A stretch of 12,558 nt of DNA from NCBI GenBank assembly GCA_937889535.1, contig CALBZW010000010.1, forward strand, positions 1-12,558, read 5' to 3'. The notes under the pieces are model-generated. The model ran no database searches. It had not been told where the DNA came from and worked only from the letters and a program-made list of their open reading frames with translations. Position numbers and translations under genes: made by a program. Positions 5,829-12,464 of this stretch are shown here, piece by piece. Within the stretch, counting starts at the first letter, position 1; each line of letters starts with the position of its first letter. The stretch is from an uncultured Candidatus Saccharibacteria bacterium. GTDB lineage: Bacteria; Patescibacteriota; Saccharimonadia; Saccharimonadales; Saccharimonadaceae.

Positions 5829-6119
5829 ATGGATAAAAATCAAGAAAAAACTGCAGCTCGTAAGAAAGCTATCAAAGAATTCGCCATCGGCCTAGCCGCC
5901 GCCGCGCTTGGCGCTGGCGTCAGCATCGCCTCTTATAATTCCGCTCGTCCCGGCGGTACCTATACGGTCTACACCGGCGTTATCGCACTCGGCGTGGTCT
6001 ACGCCTGTAAGGGCTTGTTTGGAATCATCTTCCCGATGGGTTTGAAGAAATCCAAAAAAGCTGCCGAGCCGGCTATTGTCGAGAAGACCGACGAATCTGA
6101 CGAAAAAGCCGAAAAATAA
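5829..6119 (+). CDS. Small two-helix membrane protein, unknown
   Basis: 96 residues. A basic N-terminal segment (1-16) is followed by two hydrophobic segments (about 17-37 and 47-70) separated by a short loop SARPGGTYTVYTG, and a charged tail rich in Lys and Glu (71-96). The loop and second helix (GGTYTVYTGVIALGVVYACKG) recall small hypothetical membrane proteins of Gram-positive bacteria; no function is known. There is no SD and the promoter predicts a leaderless mRNA. A strong hairpin terminator lies 14 nt after the stop codon, so the gene is probably monocistronic. Confidence 0.75.
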   Translation: MDKNQEKTAARKKAIKEFAIGLAAAALGAGVSIASYNSARPGGTYTVYTGVIALGVVYACKGLFGIIFPMGLKKSKKAAEPAIVEKTDESDEKAEK

Positions 6120-6132
6120 ATTTCCAAAGTCC

Positions 6133-6160
6133 AAAAATAGTCCCCTCGGGGGCTATTTTT
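6133..6160 (+). terminator. Rho-independent terminator before ligA
   Basis: AAAAATAG-T-CCCC pairs with GGGGG-CTATTTTT (about 12 bp with one G-U, CTCG loop), ending in TTTTT. The A-run on the other side makes it potentially bidirectional, but no gene converges here. Confidence 0.85.
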
Positions 6161-6185
6161 GTTATAATAAATATAACTGTGGAGG
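6160..6185 (+). promoter_or_regulatory. Extended -10 promoter and SD of ligA
   Basis: TGT-TATAAT (TATAAT at 6163-6168) begins at the last base of the preceding terminator. SD GGAGG (6181-6185) lies four bases before ATG 6190. No recognisable -35. Confidence 0.7.
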
Positions 6186-6189
6186 TAAA

Positions 6190-8199
6190 ATGAATAAAAC
6201 TGAGGCGGAGCAGCGCATTTTGAAGCTGCGCGAGCTAATCAATGACTATCGGTATCATTATCATGTGTTGGATGAGTCGACCATGTCGGAGGCGGCGGCC
6301 GACTCGTTGAAGCACGAATTAGCAGAGCTGGAAAAGCAATTCCCGGAGCTGATTACGCCTGATTCGCCGACCCAGCGAGTTGCCGGGAAACCGCTCGATA
6401 AGTTTACGAAGGTGACGCACGCTCAGCGTATGATCTCGCTAGCTGATGTTTTCTCCGAGGCGGAAATTCGCGATTGGGTGCGCGCCGATGAGAAGCTAAT
6501 GCTGGAGCAGGGCATGACTGCGGATGGCCGGATCAAGAGCTATTTTACCGATATTAAGATGGACGGGTTGGCCTGCGCTCTGCATTATCAAGATGGGTTA
6601 TTGGAACGTGCGGTGACGCGGGGCGACGGTCTGGTTGGTGAAGATGTGACGATGAATGTTCGTACGATTGAGAATGTTCCGTTGCGGATTGATGAACCGG
6701 GGCATGTCGAAGTGCGCGGTGAAATCGTAATTTTCAAGCAGGATTTCGAGGAGCTAAATGCGAAGCAAGTTAAGGCTGGTGAGAAGCCATTTGCGAACCC
6801 GCGCAACCTCGCCGCCGGTAGTATCCGCCAGCTTGATCCGCGCGTGGCCGCGCGGCGTCGGCTAAAGTTCATGGCGTACGATTTAGTTGAACCCGACCTG
6901 CCGACGCACTCCGAAGCCTATGCGAAGCTCCGCCAGCTTGGTTTTCGCACTAGCGGTGAGGACCATGTGTTCCAGAACCTCTCCGAGGTCCTGGAAGAGA
7001 TTGGGCGTCTTGCCGACTATCGCCAGACTTTGCCGTTCAATACTGACGGTATGGTAATCAAAGTTAATGACCGTGTGGTCTACGCTAAGCTCGGAATCGT
7101 CGGCAAGACGCCGCGCGGCGCCGTTGCGTTCAAGTTTCCGGCAGAGGAGTCTACGACACGGGTCCGCGATATCGTGATTAGCATCGGACGCACCGGCGCC
7201 GCCACCCCCGTCGCCATCCTCGATCCCGTTGTTGTCGCTGGTAGCACCGTGCGCCACGCCAGCTTGCACAATGCCGATGAGATTAAGCGTCTCGACGTTC
7301 GTATTGGCGACACCGTGATTATCTATAAGGCTGGTGACATTATTCCGCAGGTGAAGGAGGTGTTAACTACTCTCCGTCCCGCTGATTCTACTCCCTTCGA
7401 TTACCAGAAAGCTCTGAAAAAACAGTATCCTGAGCTCGAATTTGAACGCCCCGAAGGCGAAGTAGTTTACCGTGTGAAGGGAGAAAGTTCCGATTTTATC
7501 TTGAAGCGTGCGCTGGAGTATTATGCCTCGAAGCCCGCGCTTAATATTGATGGTCTGGGCGAGAAAAATGTTGAGCTCTTAGTAAACTCTGGCCTCGTGA
7601 AGAGTATTGCTGATTTGTACCGCCTCGATGTTAAAAAAGTTGCGCAGCTGGGGCGTTTTGCCAAACTCTCCGCTCGTAAGCTCGTCGAATCAATCGCTGC
7701 CTCGAAACGCCCGCCGCTCGCGAAATTTATCACGGCGCTCGGCATTCGTCATGTTGGTGCTCAAACTGCCGTGACCTTAGCGCAAGGTTTCGGTAGCCTG
7801 GAAAAGTTGCAGGAGGCGACCGAGGAGGAGCTGATGAAACTTCCCGATGTTGGGCAGATTGTCGCCGAGTCAATTGTCGCCTGGTTTGCTGACGAGGATA
7901 ATGCGAAGCTGCTCGAAGAGCTGAAAGCGCTCGGCGTACAGCCGGTCTACGAGGATACTAGCAATTTACCACTAGTCGGCAAGAGCTATATTATTAGCGG
8001 AACGCTAAGTAATTTGGGCCGCGAGGAGGCCGAAGATAAGCTGCGTGCGCTCGGTGCCACGGTTACTAGTGGTGTGACGAAGAATACGACCGCGCTGATT
8101 GTCGGCGAAAAGCCAGGGAAAAGTAAGACCGAAAAAGCTGAGAAACTCGGTATCCCGATTATTGGCGAAACAGAGTATTACGAGCTGCTGAACTCTTGA
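6190..8199 (+). CDS. ligA: NAD-dependent DNA ligase LigA, zinc finger lacking cysteines
   Basis: 669 residues, the normal LigA length. It joins nicks in DNA using NAD+ during replication and repair. Domains in order: Ia (1-75, with the YxxxDxxxxS-type NAD-binding region), adenylation domain (about 76-320) with the active lysine K123 in KMDG, E178 in VRGE, NPRNLAAGS (203-211) and DGMVIK (286-291), OB fold (about 321-395), helix-hairpin-helix region (about 446-585) and BRCT (593-669, GKSYIISGTL). The zinc-finger region (about 399-440) has none of the four usual cysteines: it reads FERPEGEVVYRVKGESSD where RxEGE-V-x-RC is typical. The only cysteine in the protein is C129. The start at 6190 is fixed by GGAGG; a longer in-frame extension to 6076 overlaps the previous gene and terminator and is rejected. 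The TGA stop sits inside the -35 box of the next gene. Confidence 0.95.
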   Translation: MNKTEAEQRILKLRELINDYRYHYHVLDESTMSEAAADSLKHELAELEKQFPELITPDSPTQRVAGKPLDKFTKVTHAQRMISLADVFSEAEIRDWVRADEKLMLEQGMTADGRIKSYFTDIKMDGLACALHYQDGLLERAVTRGDGLVGEDVTMNVRTIENVPLRIDEPGHVEVRGEIVIFKQDFEELNAKQVKAGEKPFANPRNLAAGSIRQLDPRVAARRRLKFMAYDLVEPDLPTHSEAYAKLRQLGFRTSGEDHVFQNLSEVLEEIGRLADYRQTLPFNTDGMVIKVNDRVVYAKLGIVGKTPRGAVAFKFPAEESTTRVRDIVISIGRTGAATPVAILDPVVVAGSTVRHASLHNADEIKRLDVRIGDTVIIYKAGDIIPQVKEVLTTLRPADSTPFDYQKALKKQYPELEFERPEGEVVYRVKGESSDFILKRALEYYASKPALNIDGLGEKNVELLVNSGLVKSIADLYRLDVKKVAQLGRFAKLSARKLVESIAASKRPPLAKFITALGIRHVGAQTAVTLAQGFGSLEKLQEATEEELMKLPDVGQIVAESIVAWFADEDNAKLLEELKALGVQPVYEDTSNLPLVGKSYIISGTLSNLGREEAEDKLRALGATVTSGVTKNTTALIVGEKPGKSKTEKAEKLGIPIIGETEYYELLNS

Positions 8200-8224
8200 C
8201 ATTTTCAGCAATTCGTGATACAAT
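8196..8224 (+). promoter_or_regulatory. Consensus promoter of the lipoprotein gene
   Basis: Perfect -35 TTGACA (8196-8201), which contains the ligA stop codon TGA, then a 17-bp spacer and extended -10 TGA-TACAAT (8219-8224). The start near 8231 gives a leader of about 70 nt with a run of six G and SD AAAGGAGGT at 8286-8293. Only a weak 5-bp hairpin (GGGCT/AGCCC) is seen in the leader. Confidence 0.85.
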
Positions 8225-8300
8225 GTAAGCATGGGGGGCTGTTTTTGGCGTTTTTAGCATAAAATTAGCCCGCAAATTTCAAAAAAAGGAGGTATTGCTC

Positions 8301-8933
8301 ATGAAAAAGGCAATGCTAATGCTACTTTTGGTGTATTGTACGCTGCTTTCTGGATGTCAGAAAGCAGCAGAATCGACCGACGATTCTGCAACTGATACTG
8401 CTCAGAATTCGCCCTTTAATACGTCCGAAAACGGCGCCTGGGGCGACGAGAGTAGCTTTCTGCGCATGGCTGACCTCACGGACAAAACCGGTGAATTGCG
8501 CGTCGATGACTTCAGTGGCGGTAGTTTCACGCTCAGTGACGAACGCGACTACGCAGTCGCAGTTTATCTCCGCAATACGTCGGACGAGACGCAGGAGGAC
8601 GTCGTAATTACGTTGAATTACGCCGATGTTCTGCAGGCAGACGAGGAAAATCGATTGGAGGTCTTGCTCGGTTGGGGCGGCGAAGATGCTGGTTTCATTT
8701 CCGATACTTTGGAGCTGGAGACCGCGACCGACCTTGCGCTCTGGCCGACCGATAATGATGGTGGCGCCGCTGTGGCAATCATCCGTCGCAGTGACGGTGA
8801 GTTCACGAAGACGCCACTGATTAGCGCAAGCTTAGACGGCTCGACGACGCAGATGATTACTCTGGGCGAAGTGCCGAGCGGTGAATATTGCATTATTTTC
8901 TTCATGTTTGAGTCGCTGCCGGCGACGGAGTAG
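8301..8933 (+). CDS. Lipoprotein, unknown function
   Basis: 210 residues. The N terminus MKKAMLMLLLVYCTLLSGC is a classic lipoprotein signal: two lysines, a hydrophobic core and lipobox L-S-G-C with lipidation at C19. An acidic Ser/Thr/Asp-rich linker (20-50) and a beta-rich domain follow (DFSGGSFTLSDERDYAVAVY, then repeated polar/hydrophobic alternation). After processing it would be anchored to the outer face of the membrane. I recognise no family. ATG 8301 is chosen because SD AAAGGAGGT lies 7 nt upstream; an in-frame TTG at 8295 sits almost on the SD and is unlikely. A near-perfect promoter and SD suggest high expression. Despite following ligA directly, it is an independent unit. Confidence 0.8.
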   Translation: MKKAMLMLLLVYCTLLSGCQKAAESTDDSATDTAQNSPFNTSENGAWGDESSFLRMADLTDKTGELRVDDFSGGSFTLSDERDYAVAVYLRNTSDETQEDVVITLNYADVLQADEENRLEVLLGWGGEDAGFISDTLELETATDLALWPTDNDGGAAVAIIRRSDGEFTKTPLISASLDGSTTQMITLGEVPSGEYCIIFFMFESLPATE

Positions 8934-8969
8934 TCCTTCCAGTATCAGTATCTTATTTTCAAGAAAATT

Positions 8970-9004
8970 GGCGCTCCTTGCGGGCGTCTTTTTCACGCCG
9001 CAAG
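8970..9004 (+). terminator. Probable terminator after the lipoprotein gene
   Basis: Two alternative hairpins exist. GGCGC (8970-8974) pairs with GCGTC (8984-8988) and is followed by TTTTT, as in a weak terminator. CTTGC-GGCGT (8977-8987, one bulged G) pairs with ACGCC-GCAAG (8995-9004), a stronger stem whose loop holds the T run. The first fits termination; the second would compete with it. Confidence 0.45.
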
Positions 9005-9038
9005 CCTCTCTCGTAAACTCCCGACTGCCTAGATTTTA

Positions 9039-9047
9039 TGTTAAAAT
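9039..9047 (+). promoter_or_regulatory. Extended -10 for the leaderless fic gene
   Basis: TGT-TAAAAT (TAAAAT 9042-9047) ends 6 nt before ATG 9054, predicting transcription from the start codon. No SD and no clear -35. Confidence 0.55.
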
Positions 9048-9053
9048 AAAACT

Positions 9054-9590
9054 ATGCTAAACGACCTCGACCAAAAAAGTCTCGAAAACGCCAAACATCT
9101 GCTATCTAGTGACGAGCTAAACGAAATCGAAATTGGCACGACGCGCGGTTTGCAACAGATTCATCAAGCCTTGTTTGATGGGATTTATAGTTTTGCTGGT
9201 CAAATTCGTCAGCAAAATATCTCAAAGGGTAATTTTCGCTTCGCGAATGCCCTCTATCTGCCCGAAGTCTTAGCTAAAGTTGACACCCTACCAATGTCGA
9301 CCTTTGATGAAATTGTTGATAAGTATATCGAAATGAATATCGTTCACCCTTTTCTTGAAGGCAACGGTCGTAGTACGCGGATCTGGCTCGATTTAATCTT
9401 GAAACAAAACTTAGGCAAAATTGTCGATTGGGCAAAGATTGATAAGATGCTTTACCTACAGGCCATGGAGCGCAGCCCGGTTAACTCTCTTGAGCTAAAA
9501 ACTTTACTCTCGCAGTATCTCACGGATGATTTTTCCGAACCGAATGTCTTCAAGGGGCTTGAGACTTCTTACTATTATGAGACGCCGTAG
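9054..9590 (+). CDS. Fic family protein (probable AMP-transferase), class III-like
   Basis: 178 residues. Fic enzymes transfer AMP or another nucleotide part from a nucleotide substrate to a protein hydroxyl. The catalytic motif HPFLEGNGRSTR (residues 98-109) matches HPFx[DE]GNGRxxR in full, so activity is expected. The flap region before it, GQIRQQNISKGNFRFA, is also typical. Near the C terminus SYYYE (S172-E176) matches the self-inhibitory [ST]xxxE[GN] helix of class III Fic proteins, except that T follows E where G or N is usual. No separate antitoxin-like gene is adjacent, consistent with built-in inhibition. There is no signal peptide. The protein starts closer to the Fic core than many relatives. 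The mRNA looks leaderless. Target unknown; candidates are its own proteins (toxin-like control) or a host protein if delivered. Confidence 0.9.
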   Translation: MLNDLDQKSLENAKHLLSSDELNEIEIGTTRGLQQIHQALFDGIYSFAGQIRQQNISKGNFRFANALYLPEVLAKVDTLPMSTFDEIVDKYIEMNIVHPFLEGNGRSTRIWLDLILKQNLGKIVDWAKIDKMLYLQAMERSPVNSLELKTLLSQYLTDDFSEPNVFKGLETSYYYETP

Positions 9591-9597
9591 GCCGGCG

Positions 9598-9630
9598 TGA
9601 TATAATATAATCACAATATAATAAGGAAAG
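9598..9630 (+). promoter_or_regulatory. Promoter cluster and SD of the 9637 gene
   Basis: Three TATAAT boxes lie in a row (9601-9606, 9606-9611, 9617-9622). The first has TGA directly upstream (extended -10) and best fits a start near 9613. SD AAGGAAAG at 9623-9630 sits six bases before ATG 9637. No clear -35. Confidence 0.6.
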
Positions 9631-9636
9631 AAACTT

Positions 9637-10201
9637 ATGCCACAAAGTTCAAATCGCTCCGACGGAGCTAAGTCTACTAAACTTAATATGCGCAGTGGGG
9701 GGGGGTGTCATTATTGCAATTGGCGCCCTCATTATTATCCTACTAATTGCGATTCTAGTCGTTTGTCTCAATAAAAATAGCGCGCCGAAAACTGACGGTC
9801 AAGTTGAAAATGCATCAACTTCTAGTTCGAAACCTACTGACGGTGTCAAAATTGGGGATTATGTGGCAAAATATGGCACTTATAAATCAGTAAAAAGTGA
9901 TGGGGCGCTTAGTAATACATTTAAGATAGAGCTCCAGCCTGACGGCAAAGCTACGCTCTATGATCATTCGGCGCTTTCGGATAAACAAATCGTAGACGAC
10001 CTTACTTATGAAATTATCGACATGGAATGGTGCGACCAAGACGGTAATTGGTCTGTAATGCCGATTTTAGATTTTAAATATGCTGAAAGTGGACAACGTT
10101 GGTTTTATGCTTCGTACGTTGGCGACGGTAACTTTTACGGTAATTGTTTGCCTCGTACAGATAGTAGTAAAGCTATTCTTAGGTTTACTCATACCGACTA
10201 A
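9637..10201 (+). CDS. Membrane-anchored extracytoplasmic protein, frameshifted in a G9 run
   Basis: The start ATG 9637 has promoter and SD. It opens a frame (MPQSSNRSDG...) that reaches a run of nine G at 9697-9705, goes out of register and stops at 9772-9774 after 45 codons. The rest lies in the next frame, open from GTG 9695 to 10201. With eight G the two join into one 187-residue protein: polar basic N terminus (1-20), transmembrane helix (about 24-44), Ser/Thr linker (about 50-68) and an exported domain with C132 and C170. This has the same design as the proteins encoded at 148 and 2193. No family is recognised. The break may be a real mutation, a phase-variable switch or a sequencing error in a homopolymer. 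Internal start at GTG 9695 is unlikely because it has no SD. Confidence 0.75.
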
Positions 10202-10215
10202 AAGTTGCCCACACG

Positions 10216-10247
10216 AAAACCGGCTAGATTACTTCTGGCCGGTTTTT
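10216..10247 (+). terminator. Rho-independent terminator before uvrB
   Basis: AAAACCGGC-T-AGA pairs with TCT-G-GCCGGTTTT (13 pairs, one G-U, loop TTACT), ending in TTTTT (10243-10247). Confidence 0.85.
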
Positions 10248-10262
10248 GCTAGTTTAGTGTAG

Positions 10263-10268
10263 TATAAT
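10263..10268 (+). promoter_or_regulatory. -10 box of uvrB
   Basis: TATAAT ends 9 nt before ATG 10278. There is no SD between them, so the mRNA should have no leader or one of 1-3 nt. An overlapping TATATT (10268-10273) could also serve. No clear -35. Confidence 0.55.
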
Positions 10269-10277
10269 ATATTACAT

Positions 10278-12389
10278 ATGCCAAAGTTTGAACTTGTTTC
10301 TAAATATCAGCCAACTGGCGACCAACCCTTCGCGATCAAACAGCTCACGGATGGCCTGAAAGCTGGTGTACGCGAGCAGACTTTGCTCGGCGTGACTGGC
10401 TCCGGTAAGACTTTTACGATGGCAAATTTGATTCAGAACGTTCAGAAGCCGACTCTGATTTTAGCGCATAATAAGACTCTTGCTGCGCAGCTCTACTCTG
10501 AATTTCGCGAGTTTTTCCCGAATAACGAAGTCCATTATTTCGTTAGCTACTTCGATTATTACCAGCCGGAGGCCTATATCGCCAGTACTGATACTTATAT
10601 TGAAAAAGACTCCGCGATTAACGACGAAATTGACCGCCTGCGCCACGCTGCGACCGTTGCGCTCCTGACTCGTCCCGATACGATTGTTGTTGCTTCAGTT
10701 TCTTGTATTTACGGTATCGGCTCACCGGATCATTATACCGAAATGTCACTCCCACTCGTGAAGGTTAATGGTCAGTGGCAAATCGCCGGCTCGTTGACGG
10801 AAAATTTCCTCGCGAAAGGCGAAGAGCAAATGCTAAAATCCGAACTCACCGAAGCCGCTCTGCAGACTATTGCAGATGGAAATGTGGGGCTGGCAAATCA
10901 GCAACTTTCCCAGCAGAACTTCCTGATCTACCTCGTTGCCATGCAATACCACCGCAACGACCTTGCTTTCGAGCGCGGCAATTTCCGTGTCATGGGTGAC
11001 ACGGTCGACCTCTTTTCAGCGAGCGGAGAATGGGCTTACCGGTTTGAATTCGGTTTCGATACTCTGGAGACAGTGCGCATTATTGACCCGTTGACTGCCG
11101 AGACTCGCGAAAAGCCTGACCGCGTCCATATCTTCCCGAACACCCACTACGCTACCCCAAAAGATCAGCTCGAAAAGGCCCTCGACGGTATCCAAGTCGA
11201 GTTCGACCAGCGCATGAAGTATTTCGAGAAACACGATAAATTCCTCGAAGCCCAAAGACTGAGTCAACGAACGAAATACGACCTCGAGATGCTCAAGGAG
11301 ACCGGCTTCGTTAAGGGCATTGAAAACTATTCTCGTCACCTCGACGGTCGCAAAGCTGGTCAGCCGCCCGCGACTTTGATTGATTTCTTCCCGAAAGATT
11401 TTCTCCTGCTTGTCGATGAAAGCCATATGACTTTGCCGCAGGTCCGGGGCATGTATAACGGCGACCATGCCCGCAAGATGACGCTCGTTGAGTATGGCTT
11501 CCGCCTCCCTAGTGCACTTGATAATCGCCCGCTGACTTTTGGTGAGTTTGAGAAACGCGTTAATCAGGCCGTTTATGTTTCGGCGACACCCGGGCAGTAT
11601 GAGCTGGAGAATTCGCCCGAGCCAGCCCAACAGGTGATTCGCCCGACTGGTCTGCTTGATCCCGAAATCGAAGTGCGTGGCTCCGAAGGGCAGATTGACG
11701 ATTTAATGGAAGAGATTGATAAGCGAATCGCGAAGGGGCAACGAACGCTGGTCACGACTCTGACGAAGCGTATGGCCGAAGATTTGACTGATTATCTTAA
11801 GGAGCGCGATATTAAGGTGGCATATATTCATTCCGATATCGACACGCTTGAACGTGGTGATATTCTGCGCGATTTGCGCGCCGGGGTCTATGATGTGCTG
11901 GTCGGGATTAACCTGTTGCGCGAGGGGCTAGATTTGCCGGAAGTCAGTCTTGTAGCGATTCTCGATGCCGACAAGGAGGGATTTTTGCGCAGCGAAAGTG
12001 CTTTGATTCAGACTATTGGCCGCGCGGCCCGTCACGAAAATGGCCATGTGATTATGTATGGCGATCATATTACCGAAAGTATGGAGAAGGCTATTACCGA
12101 GACGAACCGTCGCCGCGAAATCCAGCAGGAATATAATATTGAACATAATATTACCCCGCACTCCGTCAAGAAAGAAATTAGCGCTGGTCTGCGTGCGATT
12201 ATTCCTGAGAAGGAAGAGGTTGCCCGGCTTGATTTGAAGCGCGTTCCAAAAGAGGAGCTTCCCAGCCTTATTAAAGAGCTGCAGTCGCAAATGCAGCTCG
12301 CCGCCGCTAATCTTGATTTCGAGAAAGCCGCGATGTTGCGCGACCAGATTACGGAGATCCAGGAAGCTGCAAAAACTAAGAAAAAGTAG
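10278..12389 (+). CDS. uvrB: Excinuclease ABC subunit UvrB
   Basis: 703 residues. UvrB is the damage-verifying helicase-like subunit of nucleotide excision repair; it is loaded by UvrA and recruits UvrC. Visible motifs: Walker A GVTGSGKT (38-45), beta-hairpin region SYFDYYQPEAYIASTDTYIEKD-like (90-111), DESH (380-383), motif VI QTIGRAARHENG, and a C-terminal UVR motif (LIKELQSQMQLAAANLDFEKA) for UvrC binding. The family is usually about 660-680 long. The extra length lies between SCIYG (142-146) and YHRND (224-228), about 77 residues where about 33 are normal, at the beginning of the UvrA-binding domain 2. The start matches family N termini (FELVSKYQPTGDQPFAI) and the -10 box just upstream. 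No SD is present. The gene is monocistronic as far as visible; uvrA and uvrC are not in the window. Confidence 0.97.
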   Translation: MPKFELVSKYQPTGDQPFAIKQLTDGLKAGVREQTLLGVTGSGKTFTMANLIQNVQKPTLILAHNKTLAAQLYSEFREFFPNNEVHYFVSYFDYYQPEAYIASTDTYIEKDSAINDEIDRLRHAATVALLTRPDTIVVASVSCIYGIGSPDHYTEMSLPLVKVNGQWQIAGSLTENFLAKGEEQMLKSELTEAALQTIADGNVGLANQQLSQQNFLIYLVAMQYHRNDLAFERGNFRVMGDTVDLFSASGEWAYRFEFGFDTLETVRIIDPLTAETREKPDRVHIFPNTHYATPKDQLEKALDGIQVEFDQRMKYFEKHDKFLEAQRLSQRTKYDLEMLKETGFVKGIENYSRHLDGRKAGQPPATLIDFFPKDFLLLVDESHMTLPQVRGMYNGDHARKMTLVEYGFRLPSALDNRPLTFGEFEKRVNQAVYVSATPGQYELENSPEPAQQVIRPTGLLDPEIEVRGSEGQIDDLMEEIDKRIAKGQRTLVTTLTKRMAEDLTDYLKERDIKVAYIHSDIDTLERGDILRDLRAGVYDVLVGINLLREGLDLPEVSLVAILDADKEGFLRSESALIQTIGRAARHENGHVIMYGDHITESMEKAITETNRRREIQQEYNIEHNITPHSVKKEISAGLRAIIPEKEEVARLDLKRVPKEELPSLIKELQSQMQLAAANLDFEKAAMLRDQITEIQEAAKTKKK

Positions 12390-12429
12390 CATAAAACTAG
12401 CCAAAATACTTAAAATAGCGTAAAAACTA

Positions 12430-12458
12430 TTGACTTTTTAAGTAAAGTATGCTACAAT
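12430..12458 (+). promoter_or_regulatory. Strong promoter after uvrB
   Basis: -35 TTGACT (12430-12435), 17-bp spacer, extended -10 TGC-TACAAT (12453-12458). The start is near 12465. It drives a transcript that leaves the window. Confidence 0.85.
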
Positions 12459-12464
12459 GAAAGA

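Noticed and set aside
6076..6189. N-terminal extension of LigA by 38 residues
   Set aside because: It overlaps the previous gene and its terminator and precedes the ligA promoter; GGAGG places the start at 6190, and the protein from there has normal length and N terminus.
8197..8199. UGA read as an amino acid (code 25) in LigA
   Set aside because: LigA ends at the normal family length here, and the TGA lies in a perfect promoter; read-through would run into the leader of the next gene.
11016..11630. Antisense open frame of 204 codons within uvrB
   Set aside because: uvrB is intact here with conserved motifs; the antisense frame is a by-product of its codon bias and has no start signals.
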